DNA of 64,000 nt from Erinaceus europaeus (GCF_950295315.1 NW_026647630.1:1-64000); one strand, 5' to 3'; positions 31,625-43,844 are shown, counted from the first letter of the stretch. Program-made: numbers and translations. Notes: generated by a model from the sequence alone, not told the origin.

Positions 31625-31860
31625 ATTACAATGTTTTATTTGTTTATTTGTTATTTAGTTATTTATTGAATCACTAGGGCTTCACCCCTCTGGGTTGGAT
31701 TTTTTCAGATAGAAAGTGAGAGACAAAGATAGAGAGACAGGGAGAAAGATAAAAGAGCACCATAGCTTTCTTGCATGGGGCAAGGGGCAGGCTTGTACAT
31801 TTGTTGTGCACACGACAACCAAGTGCACTATCCAAGTGAGCTGTATTGCCAATACCTAAA
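31625..31860 (-). mobile_element. tRNA-derived SINE, second type, diverged
   Basis: Antisense SINE with GAGAGA-rich body and a tRNA-like end near 31810-31855. It belongs to the shorter SINE type also seen at 1.6, 3.8 and 32.6 kb. Confidence 0.55.
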
Positions 31861-32274
31861 TTTCTAGAATGGGACCCTGGAGTTGAACTACCAACTCACT
31901 GACTAATATGAAAATGGCACTGCTGTTCACAACTACAGTGTTGACAATCCCAGGCAAACTCCAGTGGTGCAAATTTCACAGATATCATAGAAGAGTCTTA
32001 GCAGAAGTGCTTTTAGTTTTATGTACAATATATCATACTGTTGGGACATGAATGTAATTAGCATTAGCATAGCATAATTAGCATATATCTGATGTCAGGC
32101 AGAGAAGACATATTCTAGATAAATAACCATTAAACTATAAGTAAAAGTAGGTTGTGAGACAATCAATGATATAAGTGAAAATGTTCTGTAAACTCCTAGA
32201 GATGGATAAATGTTAGGGGAAGAGCAACAGAGGGTTCTGAGCTCCAATTCCATAAGGATTTGGAGAGATAAGAG

Positions 32275-32330
32275 GAAGAAAGGAAGGAAGGAAAAAAGGA
32301 AGGACAGAAGTTGAAAAGGAAGGAAGAATT
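32275..32330. repeat. (GGAA)n-like purine-rich low-complexity tract
   Basis: Imperfect AAGGAAGG repeats on the plus strand. Confidence 0.8.
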
Positions 32331-32559
32331 TTATACGTGAAAGCTTATAAGTGAGTAAACTATTACCTTTAAATTAATAATATTAAATTTATCTACAAAG
32401 TTAAAAAATTCTGTGAATTTGCAAAGATGTATTTCATTTATGGCATCATTAGTGACTTCTTAGAGGAGGATTTGTATCTGCATAGTTTCAAAGGACAGAG
32501 CATGTTTAACTGGGAATACTAGCGTTCTAGAGAGAACATCTTTTAAAAATATTTATATT

Positions 32560-32702
32560 TATTTATTAATGAGAAATATAGGAGGGAGAGAGAGAGAGAG
32601 AACCAGACATCACTCTGGTACATGTGCTGCCAGGGATTGAACTCAGGACCTCATGCTTGAGAGACCAATATTTAATCCACTGCACCACCTCTGGACCACA
32701 AG
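32560..32702 (-). mobile_element. tRNA-derived SINE, second type
   Basis: Antisense copy reading 'GGTCCAGAGGTGGTGCAGTG', 'GAGTTCAATCCCTGGCAGCA' and 'CCAGAGTGATGTCTGG', with an AAATAAAT tail. Confidence 0.8.
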
Positions 32703-32892
32703 AGAACAGCTTTTATAAAACATGTTTCTCTTTGACCCATCAAATAAGAAAATAATAAAATGGCAATTGAAAGCAGTGGATTCATATTACAAATATTGAT
32801 GTCCAGTGATAACCCTGGAGACAGAAAAAAAAGGAACACATTTCTAGCATTCAATGTTTTCTAAGTTTTCACCAAAAGTATGTGTCTTATAT

Positions 32893-33126
32893 ATTTTTTA
32901 AATATTTATTTTATTTATTTATTCCCTTTTGTTGCCCTTGTTGTTTTATTGTTGTAGTTATTATTGTTGTTGTCGTCGTTGTTGGTTAGACAGAGAGAAA
33001 TGGAGAGCCAGAGAGGAGGAGAGAAAGATAGACACCTGCAGACCTGCTTCACCGCCGGGGTTCGAAAGGGGATCCTTGTGCTTTGCGCCACCTGCGCTTA
33101 ACCCGCTGCGCTACAGCCCGACTCCC
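32893..33126 (-). mobile_element. tRNA-derived SINE with target duplication
   Basis: Antisense ERI-type SINE from 'GGGAGTCGGGCTGTAGCGC' (33126 downwards) to the AATAAATA tail. The 11-bp GTGTCTTATAT is present at 32882-32892 and 33127-33137. The central part of the SINE has a deletion next to 'GGTGAAGCAG'. Confidence 0.9.
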
Positions 33127-33137
33127 GTGTCTTATAT

Positions 33138-33894
33138 TTTTAATCCATTATATATTGATAAAGGCAGAGCAAGAAAATTTCCTATAACTAAGTGTAGATA
33201 GGAAAATTATTTTTTTATATTTTCATCATAATTTTATAAAATAAATTTCCTGTGAGTCCATGTCCATCTTGATATAATCATAGACTTAAGACCTTACCTG
33301 CTTTAAATGGAGTCTGTCTTGGAGAAGGAGCTTAAAGTCATTGTCACTCTTTGTGATTTGGTTTACACAAGATTATGCTGTTTTAACTTGTAAACTGGAT
33401 CCTTCAAATATATATAAGTACAAGACAGATTCTGTCACCTCATCAAATGAAAAATTAGAATCTGTTTCATTCTTAGAAATGGTCTAAGCTTTTTAAAGAA
33501 AAATATGATGCTTCACCTATTGAAATGCCAGAAAAGTCATGATGTATTTTTCTATGCTTTTCTATGCACATTTAAATGTGTCACAACTTTTCTGTCCACT
33601 CAATAGCTATACCCCATTTGGGTATATACTGCCGGAATCCCGAAATCTATACAGTATGACTACTGATTCATGAATACAATTTATTCTCTCCCCATGATAG
33701 GCATCTGCAGAACATTCTCTCCACCGTAGATCCTTTAATTGTTTCTATTTTTTCACCACCACATAAGTGGATACCTTGCTTACTTATCACATCAAATAGT
33801 AAACCTCACATGTCAGTCACGTTCCCTTTTCTCTCTTTTTAAATTCATGGAAGGATGTTAATATATGAATATAGTACAGCTGTTGACATCTTAA
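33138..33894. other. Unassigned AT-rich DNA
   Basis: No gene or clear repeat seen; the last part may be diverged 5' sequence of the following B copy. Confidence 0.45.
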
Positions 33895-34250
33895 TTCCTT
33901 TTAGCCACCAGGTTTCAGATGCTACCATGATGCCAATCTGACGTCCCTGGGTAGATGACCCCACTAATGTGTCCTGGAGCCTCACCTCTCCAGATCCCTA
34001 CCCCACTAGGGAAAGAAAGAGACAGGCTGGGAGTTTGGATCAATCTGACAATGCCCATGTTCAGTGGGGAAGCAATTACAGAAGCCAGACCTTCCACCTT
34101 CTGCACCCCATAATCACCCTGGGTCCATACTCCCAGAGGGATAAAGAATAGGAAACCTATCAAGGGAGGGGATGGGATACAGAGTTCTGGTGGTGGGAAT
34201 TGTGTGAAATAGTACTCCCCTTATCCTATGGTCTTGTCGAAGGAAAGGGA
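33895..34250 (+). mobile_element. Repeat B copy
   Basis: Sense B from 'TTTTAGCCACCAGGTTTCAG' through 'GAAGCAATTACAGAAGCCAG' and 'CTCCCAGAGGGATAAAGAAT' to 'CTTATCCTATGGTCTTGTCG'. Confidence 0.85.
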
Positions 34251-34276
34251 AAGAAGTGAAGAAAAAATTGTCATGG

Positions 34277-34560
34277 GGGGGGCAATTGATGACATACCTG
34301 GTTAAGCACATACACCACACAAGGATGGTCCCCACCTGCTGGGGGGAAGCTTCAAAATTGGTGAAGTAGAGCTGCAGGTGTCTCTCTGCCTCCCTCTCTA
34401 TCACTCCCTCCCCTCTCAATTTCTCTCTGTCTCTATCCACTAACAAATAAACTAAACATAAAATAAAATTAAAAAATTTCATTGGGATCAGTGGATTTAT
34501 CTTGCAGGTATCACATGGAACCCCAACAATAATACTAGTGGGCAATAAAAAAAAGGAAGA
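34277..34560 (+). mobile_element. tRNA-derived SINE, diverged
   Basis: Shows 'CTGGTTAAGCACATACACC', 'GCTGCAGGTGTCTCTCTGCC', 'CTCTCTGTCTCTATCCAC' and an A-rich tail with the 3' end variant 'CCAACAATAATACTAG'. Confidence 0.75.
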
Positions 34561-34744
34561 AATCACAGTCCAATTGGTCTATCCATTTAATACTATCTGT
34601 CCATCAGTACTGTCTACTAAAGGCCAATGATCACACCCTTTCAAGTAGCTTGGGTCTCCTTAGATGCCAGTCCCTCATGTTGCTTGATCTCTTGTTACCT
34701 TGACATTACAGAACAGATTGATCAGTGACTTTATAGAAAGTCCC

Positions 34745-34910
34745 TGAAATAGACTGAATATTTGTGCCCTCCTCAAATTTGCATGTGAAATCCTAACCCT
34801 AGTATCATGGCATATGGAGGTTATTGGGGAGTGATTAGGTTGAGATGAGGACATGAGGGTTGTACCCTGGGGTGGGATTCTTCTCCTTATTAATTAACAA
34901 AGAAATGATA
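34745..34910 (+). mobile_element. Ancient MaLR-like (MLT/MST-type) LTR fragment
   Basis: The order 'TGAATATTTGTGCCCTCCTC', 'GTGAAATCCTAACCC', 'GGAGTGATTAGGTTGAG' and 'ACATGAGGGTTGTACCC' matches what I know of mammalian MaLR LTRs. It is diverged and incomplete and is probably shared with other placental mammals. The exact subfamily is not assigned. Confidence 0.6.
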
Positions 34911-35747
34911 TTATAATCCTGTAAACCATTATTAAAAGACCTGTTGTCCACGGTCTGCGCAGACACTCCCAGTGAGGACACACCCCTATCCAGGAAGGAT
35001 TCTGATTGGCCAGCCTTCTGCAACATCACAGTGAGCTCTGTCTCAGGCCTGGGTTGCAGGTGTTCCTCTGGTCAGTGGACTCTCTGACCACTACACCTCA
35101 CGCCACTCCACAAAACTCTCCTTTGTTCTCATCTTCTCTCATCCTTGAGTGTGATGAGAGAGCTTCTTTTTTCATGTACTTCTCCTGTGGAAGCAGATTC
35201 ATTGCCAGATTCACCAAGAGCCACATCTCAGGGAGGTAGGTGATCCTTTACAATTAACTGTGCCCTGCGAGGTGAGATTCATTGAGGACTCATATCAGTT
35301 CTGGAAGGTTCCACTGCTCTTACTGTGATGGGCTCATACATGATGGTTCACTACTGGATTTTCTTTAATCACTAAATCTCTTGAGATGCCATATTCTTTC
35401 CCCAAATTTGTTGTGGTGAATTATTTTCATCTTTCCCATGCCTCCAGTTCCTAGACTGATCACTTTTTAATATAGATATATTAACTCCATAGAGTTTTGA
35501 AAATATATATAGATACATGAGTACATAAATGTACTCATATTTATTATCATATGTACTGATACTTATTTTGTAGCCTGCCACCTTACTATATTTCTTAACT
35601 TTTTAGAAGTTATGTACTTGATTGATTCTATCTGATTTTAACCACTAAGTATTTTGTATAATGAATAACTTGTTGTTTGTTTTCTTCCAGGGTTATCTCT
35701 GGAGCTGTGTGCCATCACCAAGAATTCCTCACCCCATGCGGACACTT
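34911..35747. other. Unassigned DNA
   Basis: No gene supported. The 77-codon frame at 35006-35239 shows nothing recognisable. Confidence 0.45.
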
Positions 35748-35962
35748 TTTCCTTTTTTTTTCTTTTATTGTAGTTTATTCAACAGGACAGAGAAATTGAG
35801 AGGGGAGAGGAAAGAAAAAGGGAAAGAGAACAGTAGATAACTGCAGACCTGCTTCACCACTTATGAAACGTACCACCTGCTGGTGAGGAGTGGGTACTTG
35901 AACTGAATCCTTGTGTGGGTCTTTACACATTAATACGTGTTCCATCACCCAGCCCTGACTGG
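35748..35962 (-). mobile_element. tRNA-derived SINE, diverged
   Basis: Antisense SINE ending at 'GGGCTGGGTGATGGAACACG' on the minus strand, with T-rich tail sequence at 35750. Confidence 0.75.
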
Positions 35963-36189
35963 TCTATTTTGAAGCATTTCCATCTGATGGGCATATAGAA
36001 TCTTTTCTTTTGCCACATGATGTTAAATGTGCTCTGAAATTTTTCTGATTTTTGTACTCTTATTTTACTATACAAATCAGACAAATATATATAATAAAGT
36101 TGCCAGTGATAATGAATAGAAATGAGAGTCTAGAAACAAGCCCAAAACCTAAAGACAATTCATTTTGACAAGGAGAGCCAAAACATTAA

Positions 36190-36515
36190 ATGCAGTGTAC
36201 CTGGTTGAGTGCACACATCACGTGCAACACCCTGACTCAAGTCCCCAGTCACCACCTGCAGGCTTCACAAGCGATGAAGCAATGATACAGGTGTCTTTCT
36301 CACTATCTCCCACTTTGCCCTCAATTTCTACCCCCCCATAAAGCGCACACATAATGATGCACAAGGACTTGGGCTCAAATCCCCAGTTCCCACTTGCAGG
36401 CATAAACTTCATGAGTAGTGACGCAGTGCTAATCCTGTCTCTCCTCTCTCTCCTTCACTCTATCCCCTTTCTGTCAATCTCTATCCAAACAATACTTAAG
36501 TAAAATATTTTTTAG
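36190..36515 (+). mobile_element. Two successive diverged SINE copies
   Basis: The first runs from 'GTGTACCTGGTTGAGTGCAC' to the CCCCCC/AT region near 36335; the second from 'GCACACATAATGATGCACAA' to 'TCTATCCAAACAATACTTAA'. Both carry the ACAGGTGTCTTTCTC/CTGTCTCTCC core. Confidence 0.65.
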
Positions 36516-36701
36516 AAAGGAAGGTAGAAGGAACAAAGAACAGTAAGACAAAAAGAAAACATGACCACTAGTCACCAGCAATATTCTGGTGGCAATTTGA
36601 AAATTGAAATGACATTGTTTTGAATTAAGTATTCTCTCCCAGATGCATAGTACTGCATGTCCACAAGGTAACCAAACAGAAAATTATGTTTTCCTTCTAT
36701 C

Positions 36702-36704
<3 letters not shown>

Positions 36705-36736
<32 letters not shown>
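36705..36736. repeat. (TC)n microsatellite
   Basis: About 15 TC repeats. Confidence 0.95.
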
Positions 36737-36738
<2 letters not shown>

Positions 36739-36899
36739 GCTTTTCATGAGAAGGCAGTGTCATATTATCTGTTCAGCTGTTCCCTCCAAAATTAAGGATT
36801 ATGGCTCCTTCTTTTGTATAATTGTAGAATCATATTTTTTCTGCTGTTCTGTCGAAATAATTTTAAAATGTCACCTTGAATTAGAAGTGTGTATTTTAA

Positions 36900-37172
36900 T
36901 GCTGCAGAGGTTGTGGGGTCAAAGGAACCTTCCTGCACTGCTGGTGGGAATGTCAGTTGGTCCAACCTCTGTGGAGAATAGTCTGGAGAACTCTCAGAAG
37001 GCTAGAAATGGACCTCCCCTATGATCCTACAAGTCCCCTCCTGGGGATATATCCTAAGGAACCCAATACACCCATTCAAAAAGATCTGTGTACACATATG
37101 TTCCTGGCAGCACAATTTGTAATGGTCAAAAACTGGAAGCAACCCAGGTATCCAACAACAGATGCAAGTTGT

Positions 37173-37217
<45 letters not shown>

Positions 37218-37583
37218 CTCAGCTATAAAAAAGGTGACTTGACTGTAGCCAAACTTGGATGGACCTTGAAAAATTCCTGTTAAGCAAAATAAATCAGAAA
37301 CAGAACAGAAGGATGAATATGGGATGATCTCACTCTCAGGCAGAAGTTCAAAAATAAGATCAGAAGAGAAAACACAGTAGAACCTGAATTGGAATTGGTG
37401 TATTGCACCAAAGTAAAAGACTCTAGGGTGTGTGGGGGAGAATCCAGATCCAAGAAGGATGACAGAGCACCTAGTTGTGGTTGTATTGTTATATGGAAAA
37501 CTGGGAAATGTGCATGTAAAAACTATTGTATTTACTATTGAATATAAAACATTAATTACCCAATAAAGAAAATTTTAAAAATT
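36900..37583 (+). mobile_element. L1 3' end with internal TA expansion and 10-bp target duplication
   Basis: The plus strand encodes the ORF2 C-terminal region (PSLLG.. and KEPNTPIQKDLCTHMFLAAQ at 36957-37140). TGTATTTTAA at 36890-36899 and 37584-37593 is the likely target duplication. A (TA)n run at 37176-37216 replaces the codons for the WYIYTMEYY motif seen in the L1 at 6.5 kb. The 3' UTR ends in CCAATAAAG and a short A-rich tail. Confidence 0.88.
37176..37216. repeat. (TA)n expansion inside L1 ORF2
   Basis: About 20 TA repeats, apparently grown from the short TATATATACA present at the same site of other L1 copies (6551-6560). Confidence 0.95.
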
Positions 37584-37682
37584 TGTATTTTAAGATCTAA
37601 TACATTTTAGAGGAACATCTTTTAAATGTGTGCAGTATGTTTATTTTGTGTGTAATAATTATAAGGTGTTAAGCTAAATAAA

Positions 37683-37905
37683 TGAGGGGCCTGGCAGTAA
37701 CACAGATGGTGGAACACACATGCTACCATATGCAAGTACCTAGATTCACTGCTCATGTAGCTTCACCACTCCCTGCAAATGAATCAGTGTTGCAGGTCTC
37801 TCTCTCTCTCTCTCTGTCTCTTTCTCCCTCCCTCCCTCCCTCCATTCTCTCAATTTCTCTCTGTCCTATAGCATTAAAAAATTTAAAATATTATTTTAAA
37901 AATAA
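37683..37905 (+). mobile_element. tRNA-derived SINE
   Basis: Contains 'CTAGATTCACTGCTCATG', 'GTTGCAGGTCTCTCTCTCTC' and 'CTCTCTGTCCTATAGCATTA' with an A/T-rich tail. Confidence 0.75.
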
Positions 37906-38019
37906 ACTAGTGACCTGTAATGAAATGATTGGTGAGGTTTATGAATGAAATGCTTTGTTCAGACATCATACACAAACCTAAATGTACTATAAAATGTTTT
38001 TATACAATTACCTAGCCTG

Positions 38020-38285
38020 AGACTGGGAGTATGGACCGACCAGTCAATGCTCATGTTCAGCGGGGAAGCAATTACAGAAGCCAGACCTTCTACCTTCTGC
38101 AACCCACAATGACCCTGGGTCCATGCTCCCAGAGGGATAGAGAATGGGAACGCTATGAGGGGAGGGGGTGGGACATGGAGATTGGGTGGTGTGAATTGTT
38201 TGGAATTGTACCCCTCCTACCCTATGGTTTTGTTAATTAATCCTTCCTTAAATAAAAAATAAAAATTAAAAAATTTTAAAAAAGA
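38020..38285 (+). mobile_element. Repeat B copy, 5'-truncated
   Basis: Begins at 'GAGACTGGGAGTATGGACCG' and runs to 'CCCTATGGTTTTGTTAATTA' and an A-rich tail. Very close in sequence to the copy at 6945-7443, so probably young. Confidence 0.88.
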
Positions 38286-38764
38286 TTCTAATTAATGGGC
38301 ACCTCGTCAACCATCTGAGTAGATAGATGTGTGCCTGTTTCCTCAGTCCAGAGGAAGACTTAGCCTAGTGACTTTTCAGTCTCATACCACTTTGGGTTGC
38401 TATTATTCTAATTACAATGCATGCCTGATTCTCTGTTATTTCTGGTGCAGTAAAGAAAGGACATGACAAAATATGAGTAAAGGATTGAGAGAATCATATT
38501 TAGGAAAGAATAATAGATTGCCCAATTCTAGGGTTGAAATCGTGATTGGTAGGTAAAGGATACAGGGAGAGTTTAGTAAATGGTTTGAATATGACAGTGA
38601 ACCTGTGAAAACAAAGATATAGTGTATTGTCTTGGAACAATGGGTCTTTAAGATAAAGTGTTAAAATATAATGAGGTGTGAAAAAAAAACAATTATCTAG
38701 CCTGAAATTACATCCCAGGGTGATACATGGTAAACAAAGATATACAAAAGTAAATGAGCACATT

Positions 38765-38801
<37 letters not shown>

Positions 38802-39029
38802 TCCAGGAGATGGGGACCACTCCTTGCACTCTGCTTCAGTGTTACTCAAGTGAGGATTCTTCCTGGGCTGCCTGAGGGGTTAGTGAAAGACCAGGACTTG
38901 TAAGTCACACAGACAGCTGCAAAGCTGCCTGAGACTGAGCACCCCCACTCTCTGCATGTTAGTACCAGCCCAGGTTCTCTGAATTGGAGCCCATGGAACA
39001 TAAGGTGTGACACATTCCCTTTGTCTTTT
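38286..39029. other. Unassigned DNA with a (GA)n run
   Basis: No gene supported. (GA)n lies at 38767-38798. Confidence 0.5.
38767..38798. repeat. (GA)n microsatellite
   Basis: About 16 GA repeats. Confidence 0.95.
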
Positions 39030-39228
39030 ATTAATATTTCTTTATTGGAAAGAGATGGATATTGAGAGGAAAATAAGTGATAAAGAGGGAAAGAGACAGA
39101 GAGGCACCTGCAGTCCTGCTTGACCACTTATCAAACTTTCCCCCTGGAGGTGGGGACCAGGGACTTGAACCTGGTTATTGTGCACTGTAATGTGTGTGCT
39201 TAACCAGGTGTGCCACCACGTGGATCCT
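39030..39228 (-). mobile_element. tRNA-derived SINE
   Basis: Antisense copy: 'CACGTGGTGGCACACCTGG', 'CCAGGTTCAAGTCCCTGGTC' and 'GCAGGACTGCAGGTGCCTCT' on the minus strand. Confidence 0.82.
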
Positions 39229-39449
39229 GTTCTCATCTTTCTCCATTTGGAGGTACTCTCCTTTTTCCACACTGGACATGTTTTGATTATTTTCAAGGCT
39301 AAAGAGATAGGCCACAAAACAATGTGGCATATGAGGGTGGGTCAGAACCAGGGACCTCAAATGTACCCATTTTGCTCTCTGTCACTGAGCCACCACCACT
39401 ACTGTGGCAATGTGTTCTCTGGCACATTTGGGAATGTCTTACTATGAGA

Positions 39450-39590
39450 CTAGGAGACAGCATAATGGCTATGCAAAAAATTTAAGTACCCGGGTTCCTA
39501 GGTACAGTCCCAAGCACCACCATAAGCCTGAGTTGTGCATTGCTATTGTAACAAATCAAATCAAATAAATATATTAGCTAATTCCTTAAA
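39450..39590 (+). mobile_element. Short tRNA-derived SINE, second type
   Basis: 'GGAGACAGCATAATGGCTAT', 'CCTAGGTACAGTCCCAAGCA' and an AAATCAAAT tail. Same type as at 40.15 and 45.83 kb. Confidence 0.65.
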
Positions 39591-39719
39591 AAAACGCCCG
39601 ACACTTGGTTATACATATTCTTCATGAGGTTGATTCTACTTGCATCCTTTGCTCTGGTGTATTGTGCAGACTGACAGTAACATTATTTAAAGCTCTCCCA
39701 CTCTCCAAGGGCTAGACAG

Positions 39720-39889
39720 TGGCAAGAGAAATAGCTCAGGTGGTAAATCACAGGATCTACTTCCCTGAGGCTCTATGCTCCATCCCAGCAGCCATATAGA
39801 TGTTATCTTGTTGTTCTGCCGCCTCTCTGTCTGCCTCTTGGGTTAATCACTCTCTCATCTCTGAGACAGGAAAGTACCTTTTAAATAAA

Positions 39890-39892
<3 letters not shown>
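39720..39892 (+). mobile_element. Short tRNA-derived SINE, second type
   Basis: 'GAGAAATAGCTCAGGTGGTA', 'GAGGCTCTATGCTCCATCCC' and a C/T-rich body ending in AAATAAAA before a (GA)n run. Confidence 0.6.

Positions 39893-39926
<34 letters not shown>
39893..39926. repeat. (GA)n microsatellite
   Basis: About 17 GA repeats following the tail of a SINE. Confidence 0.95.
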
Positions 39927-39928
<2 letters not shown>

Positions 39929-40149
39929 TTTGCTTAGGAAAAGTATTATGGATTTAACAATGGATTGAAAGTATGCACTCCTGAGGTGCATTCTACTGTG
40001 TGTCCACAAGGAGGTGACAAACAGCTGATAAAGTTTGCTTTGCTGGCCTCCTGCAAATACCAGCTCCCTTGCCTGTTGTTGCTCCTTTGGCTGGGATGTG
40101 TGGAGTCAGCTGAGAGTAAGTTTTGTAAATCCCTCCCACATCTTGGATG

Positions 40150-40480
40150 GGGGTGGGCATCATAATGGTTATGCAGAGAGACTTTACTGCCTGAGGCACC
40201 AAAGGTTCCATGTTCACTCCCAAACACCACCAAAAGCCAAATTTGAGCAGAGACCTAGTAAAACAAGAATAAATAAAATTAAATAACTCTCCCACATCTC
40301 AATGACTACAGAGAGTGGTAGGCATAACAGCTCAGCTGGGAGAGGGCAGGGCTTGCATGCCTGAGGTTTCTCATTTCATCTCAGTCACAAAGTAGGTGAT
40401 AACTTTATGTTCACTCTCCTGTCATATCACTATTATAACTCACATTCTTGCCTCTGGATTAAGTAAAGACCTCTTTTTAA
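40150..40480 (+). mobile_element. Two short tRNA-derived SINEs, second type
   Basis: First copy 40150-40290 ('GGGCATCATAATGGTTATGC', 'AATTTGAGCAGAGACCTAG'); second copy about 40318-40480 ('AGCTCAGCTGGGAGAGGGCA'). Both end in A-rich tails. Confidence 0.6.
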
Positions 40481-40630
40481 AAAAAACTATTTATCGCATA
40501 GAAACAAAAACTGAGCTTGGAAGGAGAGGGAGAGAGAAACAGACACCTGCAGTGCTGCTTCACCACTTATGAAGCTTCCTCTCCATTGCAGGTGGGGAAC
40601 AGGGGTTTGAACCTGAGTCCTTGTGAAAAG
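40481..40630 (-). mobile_element. tRNA-derived SINE fragment
   Basis: Antisense copy with 'CTCAGGTTCAAACCCCTGTT' and 'GCAGCACTGCAGGTGTCTGT' on the minus strand; the tRNA-like head is missing. Confidence 0.75.
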
Positions 40631-41049
40631 GCAAATAAAGAGTTGACTAGCTGGATTCCTGTATCAAACCCAGATGTGCATAACAGCCCTGGGAACCCTG
40701 GGGAGTGTCTCTACGACCCCCATCCACATGGTGAATCTCATCCTGACAGGACAGGGAGTTTCTGTGTCCTCACCCTGGGGACAGACACCTGGCTGTAGAG
40801 ATGAGAATGAAGTTGTACATTGTGATTGTACAACTCCTCCGAGCTTTGCATTTTTTGCCTTTGTAAGCCTGCCAACACAGGGGTCCAGGCTCTTAAAAGA
40901 ATAAGTCACCTGGCCCCCACTAGCATAACTAAGAAATGCTGACATTCCTCATATTCTCAGTGATACTTGTGTCTCTGCTGAGGGTAACTGTTCCTGCCAT
41001 TACAGGACCTACTGCCTCCAACCCAGAGGTTTGTCTTTCTGTTTTAATT

Positions 41050-41475
41050 TTTTCAATTATATCATATTAGATAAAGAGTTTCACACTGAGAACTCAGAGC
41101 ACCACTTTGGTACATGTAATACTGGGGCTCTAATACAGAGCCTCAGGCATGAGAGTCCCTCATTCTATCAACTGAGCTCTGTCTCCAGCAGCCAGATTTG
41201 ACTTCTAATGATCCCTGTTCTGGAGGGGGTGATCAGCTTATTCATTCTTAGGATGTTTCCCTGAATCATGGATATATTATTTGGACTCATGTCTAACTGT
41301 TTGCCTCTCTCTCATATTTTATTATATTTCATTTCACTTTATTTTAATTAGAGAGAAATACCACATCACTGCTCAGCTTTGGCTTATGTTTGTGCCAGGG
41401 ATTGAACCTGGAACCTCAGAGTCTCAGGCATTAAAGTCTGTTGTTTGACCACTATGCTGTCTCCCCAGCCTGTGT
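41050..41475 (-). mobile_element. Two antisense short SINEs, second type
   Basis: About 41050-41200 and 41320-41475. Each shows a 'CCAGGCACAAACATAAGCC' or similar body and a tRNA-like end ('GGCTGGGGAGACAGCATAGT' for the second) on the minus strand. Confidence 0.6.
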
Positions 41476-42744
41476 GCTGATTCTCTATCTTTCAGGTGCC
41501 TTAGGTGAATGCATTTGTAGCATTTTGACCCTGTTAAGAGAGTGTATTCACTTCAGGTCACACTGTCGTATTATGTGTAGATAGTCTATTGTTTTATATA
41601 ATTATCTAGAGGGAGGAAGGAAAGGAGGGAGATTACTCAAAGAGAGACAAGAGCAAAGTCCAGCACAGGCTGATGTATTTGCTGTGGATGGCACTCTGGA
41701 TCTCTGCTCTTAAGGTTCTAGTACTGAGCAGTCCTCCTAGTCCAATTTTTCTCTTTGTGGTTTCATTTTCTATTTACACTATATATCAACATGCAAAGCT
41801 TTTTTATTAAGAGGGAGAGCTGCAGTTCAGAAAATAGATAGTAAACCACCACAGCAGAGCATGGATCCAAGGCAGAGGCTTCCACTTGCAAGTCCTTTGT
41901 CCCTGTCTCCACTCCCAGGCAGCCCTAAGTCCCCCCCTCATTCTGGAAACTCAGAAGCAGAGTTGAGTGCTGGTCCCAGTTCCCTGGAAGAGTTCCTATC
42001 TTTAAACTGGTTTTCCCAGAAACCTCCCAAGCAACCCTGGGAATTTCTTACACAACATTCTCCTCTCTTTATATTTAAGAGTTCTTTTTTCCCAGAGAAG
42101 AAAGAGTGGTAACAGAGCAAAATAGAGAAGACTGAGGTCAAAAGCACCTCTTAGGTGTCTGGATGAAGAAGTAGCCTCAAGAATGAACCCACCTGCCCAA
42201 TGGCACATCCACATTCCAGGGAAACAGTCTGAGACAGCTGACCATTCCTTCCAGGCTTATACCCTTAAGAGACAGACTTCTATGCAGGAGGCAGTTGAAT
42301 TCCTTAGAGAATGAATCTGTTAGCATTTACGACCAACCCCCACCCCCATACACACACTGCTCAGCTTTGGCTTCTGGTGATGCTGGGGACTGAACATGGG
42401 ACTTCAGAGCCCCTTGCATTGTCATCAGGTAGAGCTGCTTAAGAAACCGAAGCTATTTCAGTCCTTGTGATAATGAACAAAGAAAGATTGACCCCCAGAA
42501 GTTGAAGCCAAGAGGTTTACTGTATTGTTCATGAGAAAGGTGACACTCATTGAATGAGGGCTCTCTACTGAGAAAGGAGATGGGCCCCGAAATATCGCAG
42601 CAAGTGTGTTTTATAGTAAATTTGAAGGAGCTTGAGATTATATCAAAGACTGACAAGGGCGTATAAAATTATTAGTAGTCTGGGCTTGTGCTTACCCATA
42701 ATGCATACAGAAAAACCCATGTGGGGTGGCAGGGGGACAAACTG
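41476..42744. other. Mostly unassigned DNA with a SINE remnant
   Basis: A fragment of the second SINE type in antisense lies at about 42345-42430. The 83-codon frame at 41861-42112 has no recognised domain. Nothing else supported. Confidence 0.45.
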
Positions 42745-42749
42745 CAATC

Positions 42750-43040
42750 CTATTTTATTTTTATTTATTTTTATTTTTATATTTATTCCCTTTTGTTGTC
42801 TTTGTTGTTTTATTGTTGTGGTTATTATTGATGTTGTTGTTGTTGGTTAGGACAGAGAGAAATGGAGAGACGAGGGGAAGACAGAGAGGGGTAAAGATAG
42901 ACACCTGCAGACATGCTTCACCGCCTGTGAAGCAACTCCCTTGTGGGTGGGGAGCTGGGGTCTCAAACAAGCATCCTTATGCTGGTCCTTGCACTTTGAA
43001 TCATGTGCGCTTAACCCGCTGCGCTACTATCCGACTCCCT
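42750..43040 (-). mobile_element. tRNA-derived SINE, near full length
   Basis: On the minus strand from 'GGGAGTCGGATAGTAGCGCA' through 'GCAGGTGTCTATCTTTACCC' and 'CTCTGTCCTAACCAACAACA' to an AAATAAAT tail. Confidence 0.88.
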
Positions 43041-43844
43041 TTAATTTATTATGACCACAGTGTAATGAAGCTGGAGTCACCTTTAGCCACCTCTCTGTCC
43101 TTTCTGGGCCTGTTCCAACTGCAGTAATTGACAGGTATGCTTTTCCTCCTCAGTAAGCCAGGTGACATTTAGGGCCTGATTCTTTCCAGTGTGGCAGATG
43201 TTCTTGGCAAGACCGGGAGTTCTGCCATCTTACAATTCGTTCTTAGGTCCTTCCTGAGTGGTGGTTTTCCACCTAGCTGGTTACTGGCAGCATTTTATTT
43301 CTTGTAAGATAGATTTGGAAACCCTTAACTTCCACCAAAACAATCAGTACTTCTTTAATACCTGTTAGCCTTAACTACTTAACATCATGAAAGTGTTTTT
43401 TTTTTTTTTTTTTGCATAGCCATTGTGCTATCTCAAAGGGCCCAGCTGCTAGCACACCCCAGGTTTCAGACCCCTGAAAATACAAAAATCGGAAGAACTA
43501 GGCCATTTTAGAAATGTTTCAGTTGCTCATTGAATTCTGAAAATGAAGTCATATTGTTTTTCACCATGTGTATTCCAGGTTTCAGGTATGGTCTTTGTCA
43601 CCAAGTGTAACTTTATATCCCAGATGGTGGGAACACTGCCAGAGAGAGGAGACCCACATCTGTGCATTGTTAGATGCCAGCTCAGGAACTCCTGAATCTG
43701 GAGCCCCTAGAAAAGTGACAGGTTACATGATCTTTTGCTTTCTCCCTTTCTGGATGCTCTCCATTTCCAATACACTTTTTCTTTTATTATATTTATTTGG
43801 GAGGCTGGGCGGTGGCATACTTGTTTAAGTGCACATAGTACTTT

